The notes below the pieces were generated by a model. That model saw nothing but the letters and a program-made list of their open reading frames with translations. It had not been told where the DNA came from and did not search any database. From Pedobacter miscanthi (GTDB lineage: Bacteria; Bacteroidota; Bacteroidia; Sphingobacteriales; Sphingobacteriaceae), in the NCBI RefSeq assembly GCF_003315595.1, contig NZ_QNQU01000011.1, forward strand, positions 124,001 through 188,000: a stretch of 64,000 nt of DNA. The letters run 5' to 3'. Positions 1 through 7,406 of this stretch are shown piece by piece. The first letter of the stretch is position 1, and each line of letters begins with the position of its first letter. A program made the position numbers and the translations under genes.

Positions 1-1237
1 GCGTTACCGTAGCAATAGGCGAAATCATGATTCCTCCGGTTTCCGTTTGCCACCAGGTATCAACAATAGGCGCTTTACCATGACCGATTTTCTCATCGAA
101 CCAATGCCATGCTTCTTCGTTAATCGGCTCTCCTACCGAACCTAAAACGCGGATGGTGCTCAGGTCTTTTCCGTTTAATGGCTCATCGCCATAACTCATT
201 AACGAGCGGATGGCCGTTGGAGCAGTATAAAGTGTGTTTACTTTGTGTTTTTCTACAATATCCCAAAAACGTGATGGCGTTGGATAAGTTGGGATCCCCT
301 CGAACAGGACAGAAGTTGCCCCCTGCGAAAGCGGTCCGTAAACGATATATGAGTGACCGGTAATCCATCCGATATCGGCCGTACAGAAATAAACTTCACC
401 CGGTTGGTAATTAAACACATTTGAGAATGTATAACCTGCGTAAACCATATATCCCCCACAGGTATGTACTACCCCTTTTGGTTTTCCGGTAGAGCCTGAG
501 GTATACAGAATGAAAAGCATATCTTCGGCATCCATTTCTTCGGCTTCGCAGATATCGTTTACGTGTTTTACTTCATCCTCCCACCACACATCGCGGCCTT
601 TCAGCATCGAAACAGGCGTACGGATATGGGTTAATACGATACATTTTTCAACTGTCGGGCAACCAATCAGTGCATCATCGATTACATCTTTTAAAGGGAT
701 CTGTTTATTGCCACGATACGAACCATCGGCCGTAATTACCACTTTACATTGCGAATCGTTAATGCGGTCGGCGATTGATTTTGCTGAAAATCCACCAAAA
801 ATAACCGAATGCACCGCACCAATCCGGGCACATGCTAAAACCGCAATGGCCAGCTCGGGCACCATGGGCATATAAATACAGATGCGGTCGCCTTTTTTAG
901 CGCCATTGCGTTTTAGCACATTGGCAAAACGGCAAACACGCTCGTGCAACATCTTATAAGTATAGGTTACACTTTCTTCTTCAGGGTTGTTAGGTTCCCA
1001 GATAATGGCCGGTTTATCCCCATTAGTTGCAAGATGACGGTCTAAACAATTTTCGGTAATATTAAGTTTAGCGCCTTCAAACCATTTGATATTGGGTTCA
1101 TTAAAATTCCACGATAAAACCTTAAACCAGGGTTTACGCCACTGAAAATTCTGTGCCACTTCGCCCCAGAACTGTTCGGGGTTTTCTACGCTTTTTTTAT
1201 AATCTTCTTCGTACTGCTTAAAAGATGTAATCTGCAT
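1..1237 (-). CDS. acs: Acetyl-CoA synthetase, N-terminal two thirds (cut by window edge)
   Basis: This is an AMP-forming acetate-CoA ligase, which activates acetate to acetyl-CoA through acetyl-AMP in the cytoplasm. The frame is open from an ATG at 1237 (start MQITSFKQYEEDYKK) to the window edge, about 412 codons of the roughly 630-650 expected. Visible family signatures are the N-terminal segment with PEQFWGEVA and WFKVLSWNF, the AMP-binding P-loop ILYTSGSTGKPKGV, the downstream TADIGWITGHSY, and WWQTETGG near the edge. The C-terminal domain with the acetylatable lysine is outside the window. It is transcribed away from rpmB, so it shares a 343-bp divergent promoter region with the ribosomal block. 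The gene looks intact where visible. Confidence 0.95.
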   Translation of the reverse strand, partial: MQITSFKQYEEDYKKSVENPEQFWGEVAQNFQWRKPWFKVLSWNFNEPNIKWFEGAKLNITENCLDRHLATNGDKPAIIWEPNNPEEESVTYTYKMLHERVCRFANVLKRNGAKKGDRICIYMPMVPELAIAVLACARIGAVHSVIFGGFSAKSIADRINDSQCKVVITADGSYRGNKQIPLKDVIDDALIGCPTVEKCIVLTHIRTPVSMLKGRDVWWEDEVKHVNDICEAEEMDAEDMLFILYTSGSTGKPKGVVHTCGGYMVYAGYTFSNVFNYQPGEVYFCTADIGWITGHSYIVYGPLSQGATSVLFEGIPTYPTPSRFWDIVEKHKVNTLYTAPTAIRSLMSYGDEPLNGKDLSTIRVLGSVGEPINEEAWHWFDEKIGHGKAPIVDTWWQTETGGIMISPIATVT

Positions 1238-1580
1238 TGCTCTGTTTTATATGTTGGATTAGTTCCGGCTAATTTAAATAAATAATAATTAGGAGAAATA
1301 GTCTAATCGTATCAAAATAAATATCAAACGTTTGATCAGAATTTTTTTTTATATGTGGTGGATTTAATTTATCGTTCCTTGTAAATATTAATGGAATCAT
1401 ATTCGTTGCAGTTGAATTTAAATATTGAACAGGAACAAACATTCTCGAAACCTGCACAGCCTTTAAATGGAAATTATAAAAATAATTAGCTACGCTATTG
1501 TCTTTTACAATTATTATTCAGATATTTGCACACTCTTAAAAAAATTAAGCGGACGATATTAACAACTATATTTACAAGTC
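1238..1580. other. Divergent intergenic region between acs and rpmB
   Basis: This is an AT-rich gap of 343 bp without a convincing gene. It must hold the promoters of acs (leftward) and of the ribosomal-protein block (rightward). A TATATTTA box at 1567-1574 resembles the Bacteroidota -7 element TAnnTTTG and would place transcription start almost at the rpmB ATG. I see no other structure. Confidence 0.5.
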
Positions 1581-1814
1581 ATGTCAAGAGTTTGTGATTT
1601 AACAGGAAAAAAAGCAATGGTAGGTAACAACGTTTCTCACTCAAACGTTAAAACCAAACGCAAATTTTACCCGAACCTACAACTTCAGAAATTTTATATC
1701 CCTGAAGAAAACCGTTGGATTACGTTGAAAGTTTCTACTTCAGCGATCAAAACCATTAACAAAGTGGGTATCAGCGAAGCTATTAACCGTTTCGTAAAAA
1801 AAGGATTTTTGTAA
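1581..1814 (+). CDS. rpmB: 50S ribosomal protein L28
   Basis: This is a 77-residue large-subunit ribosomal protein. It starts [20 protein letters not shown], the classic L28 N-terminus (CxxTGKxxxxGNxVSHS), and the C-terminal part is basic, as expected for an rRNA-binding protein. Length is typical. It is the first gene of the rpmB-rpmG-DUF4295 trio that precedes ftsY in Bacteroidota, with 44 bp to rpmG. The short leader and probable shared promoter suggest cotranscription with rpmG and the DUF4295 gene. The identification is secure. Confidence 0.97.
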   Translation: MSRVCDLTGKKAMVGNNVSHSNVKTKRKFYPNLQLQKFYIPEENRWITLKVSTSAIKTINKVGISEAINRFVKKGFL

Positions 1815-1858
1815 AAAACATTAACTGTTGAGATTAACAGTTTTCAATTTATAATAAA

Positions 1859-2041
1859 ATGGCAAAAAAAGGTAACAGAGTTCAGGTTATTTTAGAATGT
1901 ACCGAACATAAAGAAAGTGGCATGCCAGGTATGTCTAGATATATTTCTACCAAAAACCGTAAAAACACTACTGAGAGATTAGAATTGAAAAAATTCAATC
2001 CGGTATTGAGAAAAGTAACCGTACATAAAGAGATTAAATAA
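1859..2041 (+). CDS. rpmG: 50S ribosomal protein L33
   Basis: This is a 60-residue L33 protein ([18 protein letters not shown]...), basic and of normal length. Only one cysteine is present, so the CxxC pairs of the zinc-ribbon form are missing. This is therefore a zinc-independent type of L33. It sits between L28 and the DUF4295 gene, the fixed order in Bacteroidota. Confidence 0.96.
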   Translation: MAKKGNRVQVILECTEHKESGMPGMSRYISTKNRKNTTERLELKKFNPVLRKVTVHKEIK

Positions 2042-2110
2042 GATTGATGGTGTAAAGGTAGAAGGCTTAGGGTATACATTCCCCCCATTCTATCCATCTA
2101 TCATTCAATC
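2042..2110 (+). repeat. Short degenerate heptad tract in rpmG-DUF4295 spacer
   Basis: The spacer reads as loose 7-bp steps: aggtaga-aggctta-gggtata, then ttctatc-catctat-cattcaa-tcattaa. It is weaker than the other heptad tracts in the window and could be chance. It is listed because the same style recurs at 14238, 39338, 47371 and elsewhere. Confidence 0.35.
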
Positions 2111-2128
2111 ATTAAATTTTATAAGAAC

Positions 2129-2284
2129 ATGGCAAAGAAAGTAGTTGCAACCCTTAAAACAGGTACAGGTAAAGAATATTCGAAAGTTATCACAATGGTA
2201 AAATCACCTAAAACCGGTGCTTACTCATTCAAAGAACTTATCGTACATAACGACCACGTAAAAGATGCTATCGCATCTAAATAA
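2129..2284 (+). CDS. DUF4295 family small basic protein
   Basis: This 51-residue lysine-rich protein starts MAKKVVATLKTGTGKEYSKV and ends KDAIASK. It matches the small DUF4295 protein that follows rpmG almost invariably in Bacteroidota. Its size, charge and position suggest a ribosome-associated protein, but its function is not established as far as I know. A hairpin terminator follows 29 bp after the stop. The reading frame is unambiguous, with an ATG start preceded by an A-rich leader. Confidence 0.9.
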   Translation: MAKKVVATLKTGTGKEYSKVITMVKSPKTGAYSFKELIVHNDHVKDAIASK

Positions 2285-2312
2285 GGTTAATATTTTTTAA
2301 TATAAAAATATT

Positions 2313-2348
2313 AAAGGCCGTTCCGTTTTATCCGGAAGGGCTTTTTTT
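2313..2348 (+). terminator. Rho-independent terminator after the rpmB-rpmG-DUF4295 block
   Basis: An imperfect GC-rich stem (GGCCGTTCCG pairing with CGGAAGGGCT, one mismatch, loop around ttttat) is followed by seven T. It separates the ribosomal trio from the next small gene and ftsY. Confidence 0.75.
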
Positions 2349-2380
2349 GTTAGTGAAATTTACGGTAGGAAATAATTGAT

Positions 2381-2388
2381 TATCTTTG
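2381..2388 (+). promoter_or_regulatory. Bacteroidota -7 promoter element (TATCTTTG)
   Basis: This is an exact match to TAnnTTTG, 15 bp before the ATG of the 51-residue gene at 2404. Transcription would begin near 2393. It supports that small gene as expressed separately from the ribosomal block, and it may also drive ftsY. Confidence 0.6.
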
Positions 2389-2403
2389 ATTAAAAGCATA
2401 ACC

Positions 2404-2559
2404 ATGGAAGCGTACAAGTTTAAGACAAAGGTTTCTGAAAATGGAACTATTTCTGTTCCCGAAGGATTTGATGTAAAAAACAAAGAAGTTGAAGTCATTA
2501 TTTTAGTTCAGACGGAACAAAATATTGCTCAAGAAAGATCCTCAGAAATTTCTCAATAA
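2404..2559 (+). CDS. Small protein, possible AbrB/antitoxin-like strand-rich domain
   Basis: This 51-residue protein starts MEAYKFKTKVSENGTISVP and continues GFDVKNKEVEVIILVQTEQ. The pattern (strand, GTISVPEGF turn, strand) recalls small swapped-hairpin AbrB-like proteins and antitoxins common in Bacteroidota, but no toxin gene follows. The next gene in the same direction is ftsY after 81 bp. The TATCTTTG box just upstream argues that it is a real gene. Function is unknown; the family suggestion comes from pattern only. Confidence 0.6.
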   Translation: MEAYKFKTKVSENGTISVPEGFDVKNKEVEVIILVQTEQNIAQERSSEISQ

Positions 2560-2640
2560 ACTTACTGGGCATTTAATACATTCACCCAATTGTAGCTTTT
2601 AAACACCTACCGATTTTTTTAAAAAACATAAAAATAACTA

Positions 2641-3603
2641 ATGGGTTTATTCGATTTTTTCAAAAAGAAAGAAACTGCCCCTGAAGCCCAGGAAGCATTG
2701 GATAAAGGTTTAGAGAAAACCAAAGATGGTTTTTTCAGTAAAATTACCAAGGCTGTAGCAGGAAAATCCTCTGTTGATGATGAGGTACTTGATAACCTCG
2801 AAGAGGTTTTGGTTACTTCTGATGTAGGCGTAAGTACTACCTTAAAAATCATCAAGCGCATCGAAGAGCGAGTTGCAAAAGATAAATACCTTAACACCTC
2901 TGAACTTAACTTTATTCTCCGCGATGAAATCCAGTTGTTGTTATCAGAAAATAACAGTAATGATTTTCGTCAGTTCGAATATGGCGACCATAAACCTTAC
3001 GTAATTATGGTGGTTGGCGTAAACGGTGTGGGTAAAACCACTACTATCGGAAAACTGGCGCATAAACTGAAAGAATCAGGTCTTAAAGTTGTTTTAGGTG
3101 CTGCCGATACTTTCAGGGCCGCCGCTGTTGACCAGATTAAACTTTGGGGCGAACGTGTAGGCGTTAGAGTTGTGGCGCAGGCCATGGGCTCCGATCCTGC
3201 TTCAGTTGCTTTTGATACCTTACAATCGGCCGTAGCCAATGGTGAAGATGTAGTAATTATCGATACGGCCGGACGTTTGCACAACAAAATCGGCCTGATG
3301 AACGAGCTGGGTAAAATTAAACAGGTGATGCAAAAGGTTGTTCCTGGCGCTCCGCACGAAATTTTATTAGTACTGGATGCCTCAACCGGGCAGAATGCTT
3401 TTGAACAATGTAAACAGTTTACAGAAGCTACGGATGTAAATGCATTGGCCGTTACCAAATTAGATGGAACAGCAAAAGGCGGCGTAGTAATCGGTATTTC
3501 AGACCAGTTCAGGATTCCGGTTAAATATATCGGTGTAGGTGAAAAAATAGGCGATTTACAGCTTTTTGACAAAAAAGAGTTTGTGAATAGTTTATTTAAG
3601 TAG
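2641..3603 (+). CDS. ftsY: Signal recognition particle receptor FtsY
   Basis: This is the SRP-receptor GTPase, 320 residues. It docks the SRP-ribosome complex at the inner membrane for cotranslational insertion. The acidic A domain is very short, and the NG domain carries the G1 loop GVNGVGKTTT near residue 125-134, DTFRAAAVDQ, the G3 motif DTAGR and the G4 motif TKLDGTAKGG. Length fits the short FtsY forms of Bacteroidota. Its position upstream of rimO is conserved in the phylum, but here a GxxExxY gene intervenes. Confidence 0.96.
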   Translation: MGLFDFFKKKETAPEAQEALDKGLEKTKDGFFSKITKAVAGKSSVDDEVLDNLEEVLVTSDVGVSTTLKIIKRIEERVAKDKYLNTSELNFILRDEIQLLLSENNSNDFRQFEYGDHKPYVIMVVGVNGVGKTTTIGKLAHKLKESGLKVVLGAADTFRAAAVDQIKLWGERVGVRVVAQAMGSDPASVAFDTLQSAVANGEDVVIIDTAGRLHNKIGLMNELGKIKQVMQKVVPGAPHEILLVLDASTGQNAFEQCKQFTEATDVNALAVTKLDGTAKGGVVIGISDQFRIPVKYIGVGEKIGDLQLFDKKEFVNSLFK

Positions 3604-3671
3604 ATTCAAGGTTCACTTCGTGGTTGATTCCACCGATTTGAGGATTACACAGATTTTATATAAATTTATAT

Positions 3672-4046
3672 ATGATCGAGTATGAAAAAGATACACTTAC
3701 GCAAACCATAATAGGCTGTTGTTATCAAGTTCACAATCAGCTAGGTCCGGGTTTTTTAGAGAAAATCTATGTGAACGCTCTAAAAATTAAACTTCAACAA
3801 GCAGGTTTAAGTTACCTGGCTGAAAAAGAGTTTAATGTCACATTTGAGAATGTAATTATAGGAAAATTCAGGTGTGATCTTTTTGTCGAAAATAAAGTAA
3901 TAGTAGAATTAAAATCAGTAACAGGCTACCAACCTAAGTTATTTCAAAGTCAACTTATATCATACTTAAAAGCAAGCAAAATTAAAACAGGATTATTGAT
4001 TAACTTTGGCAACACAAGCTGCGAAGTAAAACGACTGTCCGTCTAA
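3672..4046 (+). CDS. GxxExxY family protein (PD-(D/E)XK-like)
   Basis: This 124-residue protein carries the family signature GPGFLEKIY (GxxExxY) around residues 25-33. It also has a nuclease-like core, CDLFVENKVIVELKS, in which D and ExK fit a PD-(D/E)XK active site. Function is unproven. Such genes are scattered singly through Bacteroidota genomes. Here it lies alone between ftsY and rimO, flanked on both sides by short related phrases (gattacacagattttatat at 3642 and gtgtaatcattttatat at 4073). That hints at insertion with intergenic repeat DNA. The ATG start gives the normal family N-terminus. Confidence 0.85.
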   Translation: MIEYEKDTLTQTIIGCCYQVHNQLGPGFLEKIYVNALKIKLQQAGLSYLAEKEFNVTFENVIIGKFRCDLFVENKVIVELKSVTGYQPKLFQSQLISYLKASKIKTGLLINFGNTSCEVKRLSV

Positions 4047-4109
4047 ATATATCATCGGTACTCACCTAAATCGGTGTAATCATTTTATATCGGTGCTATC
4101 ACACATAAC

Positions 4110-5438
4110 ATGAATACCAAAACAATAAAAAAAACTACAATCAAACAACCTAAGATCAATGTCATTACATTAGGTTGTTCAAAAAACATATACGATTCGG
4201 AAGTATTGATGGGCCAGTTGCGTGGCAACAATTTAAATGTTGTGCACGAATCTGACAAAATGGGCAAAGATGATATTGTAGTAATCAATACCTGCGGTTT
4301 TATCGACAATGCTAAACAGGAATCGATTGATACCATCCTTCAGTTCAGCGAACTTAAAGAAGCCGGTAAAATTGGCAAAGTAGTGGTTACAGGTTGTTTA
4401 TCCGAACGCTACAAACCAGAACTGGAATCGGAAATCACCAACGTTGATGCTTTTTTCGGTACAAACGATTTACAGAATATTTTGCATGAGCTGGGTGCCA
4501 ATTACAAACACGAACTTATCGGCGAGCGTTTGCTTACCACTCCTTCTCATTTTGCTTATTTTAAAATTGCAGAAGGCTGTAACCGCCCCTGCTCTTTCTG
4601 CGCCATCCCGTTAATGCGGGGCAAGCACATGAGTAAACCGATGGAAGAATTGGTTAACGAAGCAAAAATTTTGGCTAAAAACGGCACAAAAGAACTGATT
4701 TTAATTGCACAGGACCTGACTTACTATGGTTTGGATCTTTATGGTGTACGTAAGTTAGATGAGCTGATGCGCCGCTTATCTGATGTACCGGGTATCGAAT
4801 GGATCCGTTTACAATATGCTTACCCTTCTGGTTTCCCGATGGAGATTTTAGATGCCATGAACGAACGCGATAACATTTGCAAGTATCTGGATATGCCACT
4901 ACAGCACATTACCGATAACATGCTAAAATCAATGCGCCGTGGTACCACTAAGCAAAAAACAATCGATCTGGTAAACCAGATCCGCGATAAAGTGCCTAAC
5001 ATCGCCATGCGCACCACTTTAATCTGCGGATATCCTGGCGAAACAGAATATGATTTTGAAGAAATGAAAGAGTGGGTTGCTGAAACCAAATTTGACCGTT
5101 TGGGCTGCTTTACCTATTCGCACGAAGAAAAAACCCATGCACATACTTTGGTTGATGATATCCCGGATGAAGTAAAACAACAACGGGTGGATGATATTAT
5201 GGAAATTCAGCAGGGTATTTCATTCGATATCAATCAGGAAAAAGTAGGTAAAACTTTTAAAGTACTGGTTGATAAAAAAGAAGGCGATTTCTTTGTTGGA
5301 AGAACCGAATTCGACTCACCAGAGGTAGATAACGAAGTTTTGATTGATGCTGCGACAGGTTATGCTGCAAACGGAAGTTTTGTCCAGGTAAAAATAGACC
5401 GGGCAGAAGATTTCGACCTGTACGGAACAATTGTTTAA
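4110..5438 (+). CDS. rimO: Ribosomal protein S12 methylthiotransferase RimO
   Basis: This radical-SAM enzyme adds a methylthio group to the conserved aspartate of ribosomal protein S12. Its 442 residues hold an N-terminal UPF0004 domain (VITLGCSKNIYDSE, with conserved cysteines also in INTCGF and VTGCLSER), the radical-SAM cluster CNRPCSFC with cysteines at about 157, 161 and 164, and a C-terminal TRAM domain. The motif GCSKNxxDSE and the length distinguish RimO from MiaB. A strong terminator follows directly, closing the block begun by ftsY. Confidence 0.96.
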   Translation: MNTKTIKKTTIKQPKINVITLGCSKNIYDSEVLMGQLRGNNLNVVHESDKMGKDDIVVINTCGFIDNAKQESIDTILQFSELKEAGKIGKVVVTGCLSERYKPELESEITNVDAFFGTNDLQNILHELGANYKHELIGERLLTTPSHFAYFKIAEGCNRPCSFCAIPLMRGKHMSKPMEELVNEAKILAKNGTKELILIAQDLTYYGLDLYGVRKLDELMRRLSDVPGIEWIRLQYAYPSGFPMEILDAMNERDNICKYLDMPLQHITDNMLKSMRRGTTKQKTIDLVNQIRDKVPNIAMRTTLICGYPGETEYDFEEMKEWVAETKFDRLGCFTYSHEEKTHAHTLVDDIPDEVKQQRVDDIMEIQQGISFDINQEKVGKTFKVLVDKKEGDFFVGRTEFDSPEVDNEVLIDAATGYAANGSFVQVKIDRAEDFDLYGTIV

Positions 5439-5457
5439 AAAACCATAAAAAATATTA

Positions 5458-5489
5458 AAGCCCGGAAATAATGTTTCCGGGCTTTTTTG
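5458..5489 (+). terminator. Rho-independent terminator after rimO
   Basis: A perfect 9-bp stem GCCCGGAAA/TTTCCGGGC (5460-5468 and 5474-5482) with a 5-nt loop is followed by six T. Confidence 0.92.
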
Positions 5490-5769
5490 TTTCACAAATA
5501 CCCGTCATTAACGCTTTTTATTCTCGCCCATAATCTCGAGCACAGTCGAGAGATCTATCTCTACAATGTTTTTGATTTAGATTTCTCTCCCAAATATTCG
5601 TGACATTTCAGTAAGACCGTCCTTCCCTAAAAGTCTATCATTAAACCTAAGTTATTTCTTTTCTAACTGTAGCGAACACAGCGCTTTATCCGTTTAAGAT
5701 TGAAACCAGATATAAAGCTTTTGTAATTCGTTATAACGGCTTCAACCACTGTAACCAAAACTTATTCGT
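5490..5769. other. Intergenic region with REP-like remnant and duplicated leader
   Basis: No gene is seen. A short REP-like fragment (5530-5565, containing gtcgagagatctatctc) matches the family seen at 12958, 25000 and 43299. The second part (from about 5648) resembles the region upstream of the next paralogue (from about 6357): both contain aactgtagc and cgtttaagatt followed by ccagatat. The leader was therefore duplicated together with the lipoprotein gene. Confidence 0.6.
5530..5565. repeat. REP-like repeat fragment
   Basis: This fragment shares the core cgagagatctatctc with the REP-like family of the window. It is partial. Confidence 0.5.
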
Positions 5770-6276
5770 ATGAAAAAAATTTTAATTGTGCTCATGGTGA
5801 TTTTTATCGCCAATCTGGGTTGTAAAAAAGCCAATGTAGGTGGAGAAGGCCTTTGTGCCTGTTCTGTACTCAGTGGGCCGCCTTTAGTTTTGGTAATTAA
5901 GAATAGTACCGATGTGGATTTGCTTAATCCGAAAACAACGGGTTATTTCGATAAAAACCAGATACAGCTGTATTCGAAAGATGCGAACAACGAAATTAAG
6001 CAGATCACTTTTGAAATCCGCCCACCTTTTAGTTATAGCAATAATCAGAAACTGGATTATTATCAGCTCACGTCTTACCAGTTACCTACCTTATCTAAAA
6101 GTATCGACAATACTTTTTATCTTAAATTGGGCGATAATAAGCTCTTTGAAATAAACATGAAGATAAATAAGAATATGGTTGAAAAATTATTGATCGATAA
6201 AGCTGAAGTCCCGAAAGAAACTCAGGCAGGAAGCAATATGTATCTCGAAGGTATTTACAGGTTAAAAATACAATAA
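5770..6276 (+). CDS. Putative lipoprotein, first of a tandem pair
   Basis: This 168-residue exported protein starts MKKILIVLMVIFIANLGCKK: a basic end, a hydrophobic stretch and a cysteine at 18 followed by KK, a lipobox-like signal (asparagine at -3 is atypical). The mature part is strand-rich with CACS near residue 30. I do not recognise a family. It is paralogous to the next gene along its whole length (shared LVIKNSTDVDLLNP, QLYSKDANN and SKSIDN). Both genes probably arose by one tandem duplication of about 0.7 kb that included the upstream region. The pair lies between rimO and a small secreted protein and may encode surface or periplasmic lipoproteins. Confidence 0.75.
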   Translation: MKKILIVLMVIFIANLGCKKANVGGEGLCACSVLSGPPLVLVIKNSTDVDLLNPKTTGYFDKNQIQLYSKDANNEIKQITFEIRPPFSYSNNQKLDYYQLTSYQLPTLSKSIDNTFYLKLGDNKLFEINMKINKNMVEKLLIDKAEVPKETQAGSNMYLEGIYRLKIQ

Positions 6277-6432
6277 CCAAAATTTGGTGATTTTTAACTC
6301 CTTCCCCATCGTGCTTTAAGCATATTATTCTTTAGACTGAAACCATCTGCTGAATTCTAAGTCATCTGTTTTCAACTGTAGCAATTACTGCTCTTTACCC
6401 GTTTAAGATTAAAAAACCAGATATTAATCCTT

Positions 6433-6924
6433 ATGAAAAAAATTTTAATTGTTCTCGTGGTGATTTTCATCGCCAATTTAGGTTGTAAAAAAACAGAGCG
6501 CTTGTGTGCCTGTTCACCGATTACAACCGAACCATTAGCACTCGTAATTAAAAATAGTACAGATGTGGATTTACTCAACCCGAACACTACCGGTTATTTC
6601 GACAAAAACAAGATACAGCTGTATTCGAAAGATGCCAATAACGTGATTAAACAAATTAGCTTCGAAATCCGTAAGCCTTTTAGCTATAACAACAACCAGA
6701 AAATTGATTATTATCAGCTCACTTCCGGGGAAATATCTTATTTATCTAAAAGTATCGATAACAGTTTTTATCTTAAATTAGGTGATGATAAACTTTACGA
6801 GCTTAATTTGAAAGTAAACAACAATCGAATTGAAAAACTATTGATTGACAAAACTGAAGCTACAAAAGAAGCTCCAACCGGAACCAATTCCTACATGGAT
6901 AGCATTTATAGGTTAAAAATATAG
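6433..6924 (+). CDS. Putative lipoprotein, second of a tandem pair
   Basis: This 163-residue paralogue of the preceding gene has the same signal region ending NLGCKK and a slightly shorter linker (TERLCACS). The body is strongly conserved (KNSTDVDLLNPNTTGYFD, LYSKDANNVIKQISFEIR). No domain is recognised. Divergence is spread along the gene and no frameshift is present, so both copies look functional. The leader between the shared ccagatat motif and the ATG is about 45 bp shorter than in copy one. Transcription ends at the hairpin shared with the convergent gene. Confidence 0.75.
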   Translation: MKKILIVLVVIFIANLGCKKTERLCACSPITTEPLALVIKNSTDVDLLNPNTTGYFDKNKIQLYSKDANNVIKQISFEIRKPFSYNNNQKIDYYQLTSGEISYLSKSIDNSFYLKLGDDKLYELNLKVNNNRIEKLLIDKTEATKEAPTGTNSYMDSIYRLKI

Positions 6925-6944
6925 TGGCGATTAATATTACATAA

Positions 6945-6974
6945 AAAAGTCCCGATGCAATTATCGGGACTTTT
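6945..6974. terminator. Bidirectional terminator between convergent genes
   Basis: The stem AGTCCCGAT/ATCGGGACT (6948-6956 and 6963-6971) has an A run on the left and a T run on the right, so it can serve both the lipoprotein gene and the leftward gene at 6981-7325. Confidence 0.88.
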
Positions 6975-6980
6975 CTATTA

Positions 6981-7325
6981 TTATTTCTTAGGTTCTGGCC
7001 TGTCTTTAATCTGACTAGGTTTTAACCAGATTTTGGCGCCTTTTGAGTTTACATAATATTTCTCATTTTTTGCATTAATGTAAACATCTGTTCCATCAGG
7101 TGCCATTTTACCTTTCCAGGTTTTATCAGCAACTTTCGAACTTCCTTTCACAGCAACTTCTGCAGTTTTATTACCTACCGATTTTGCACCTTTTCCGATA
7201 GCTTTACCGGTATGATCTAATGCTTTACCAACTTCGGTTTTCTTTTTCTCCTGAGCATTTACACTTAGGGCAGCACCGCCAAACAAGGCCAGCGTTAATA
7301 AACCCATTACTAATTTCTTTTTCAT
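6981..7325 (-). CDS. Small secreted lysine-rich protein
   Basis: This 114-residue protein has a clean signal peptide (MKKKLVMGLLTLALFGGAALSVNAQ, cleavage expected after NAQ). The mature part is basic, with short alternating KAxG/KVAxK stretches (GKAIGKGAKSVGNKTAEVAVKGS). It ends in a small domain rich in Y, N and W (DVYINAKNEKYYVNSKGAKIWL). I do not recognise a characterised family. The location is periplasmic or outer-membrane associated by inference. It is a single gene, convergent with the lipoprotein pair. Confidence 0.7.
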   Translation of the reverse strand: MKKKLVMGLLTLALFGGAALSVNAQEKKKTEVGKALDHTGKAIGKGAKSVGNKTAEVAVKGSSKVADKTWKGKMAPDGTDVYINAKNEKYYVNSKGAKIWLKPSQIKDRPEPKK

Positions 7326-7406
7326 GACAGCTATATTTTATTTATAGCATAACACCTGGTAATGCAATTTGTTTTCAATTCAAAACAGATAAATAATTAT
7401 ACAACT

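Noticed and set aside
2997..3572. A 191-residue minus-strand frame inside ftsY
   Set aside because: It is the antisense of the conserved GTPase domain; low-complexity composition and no start context.
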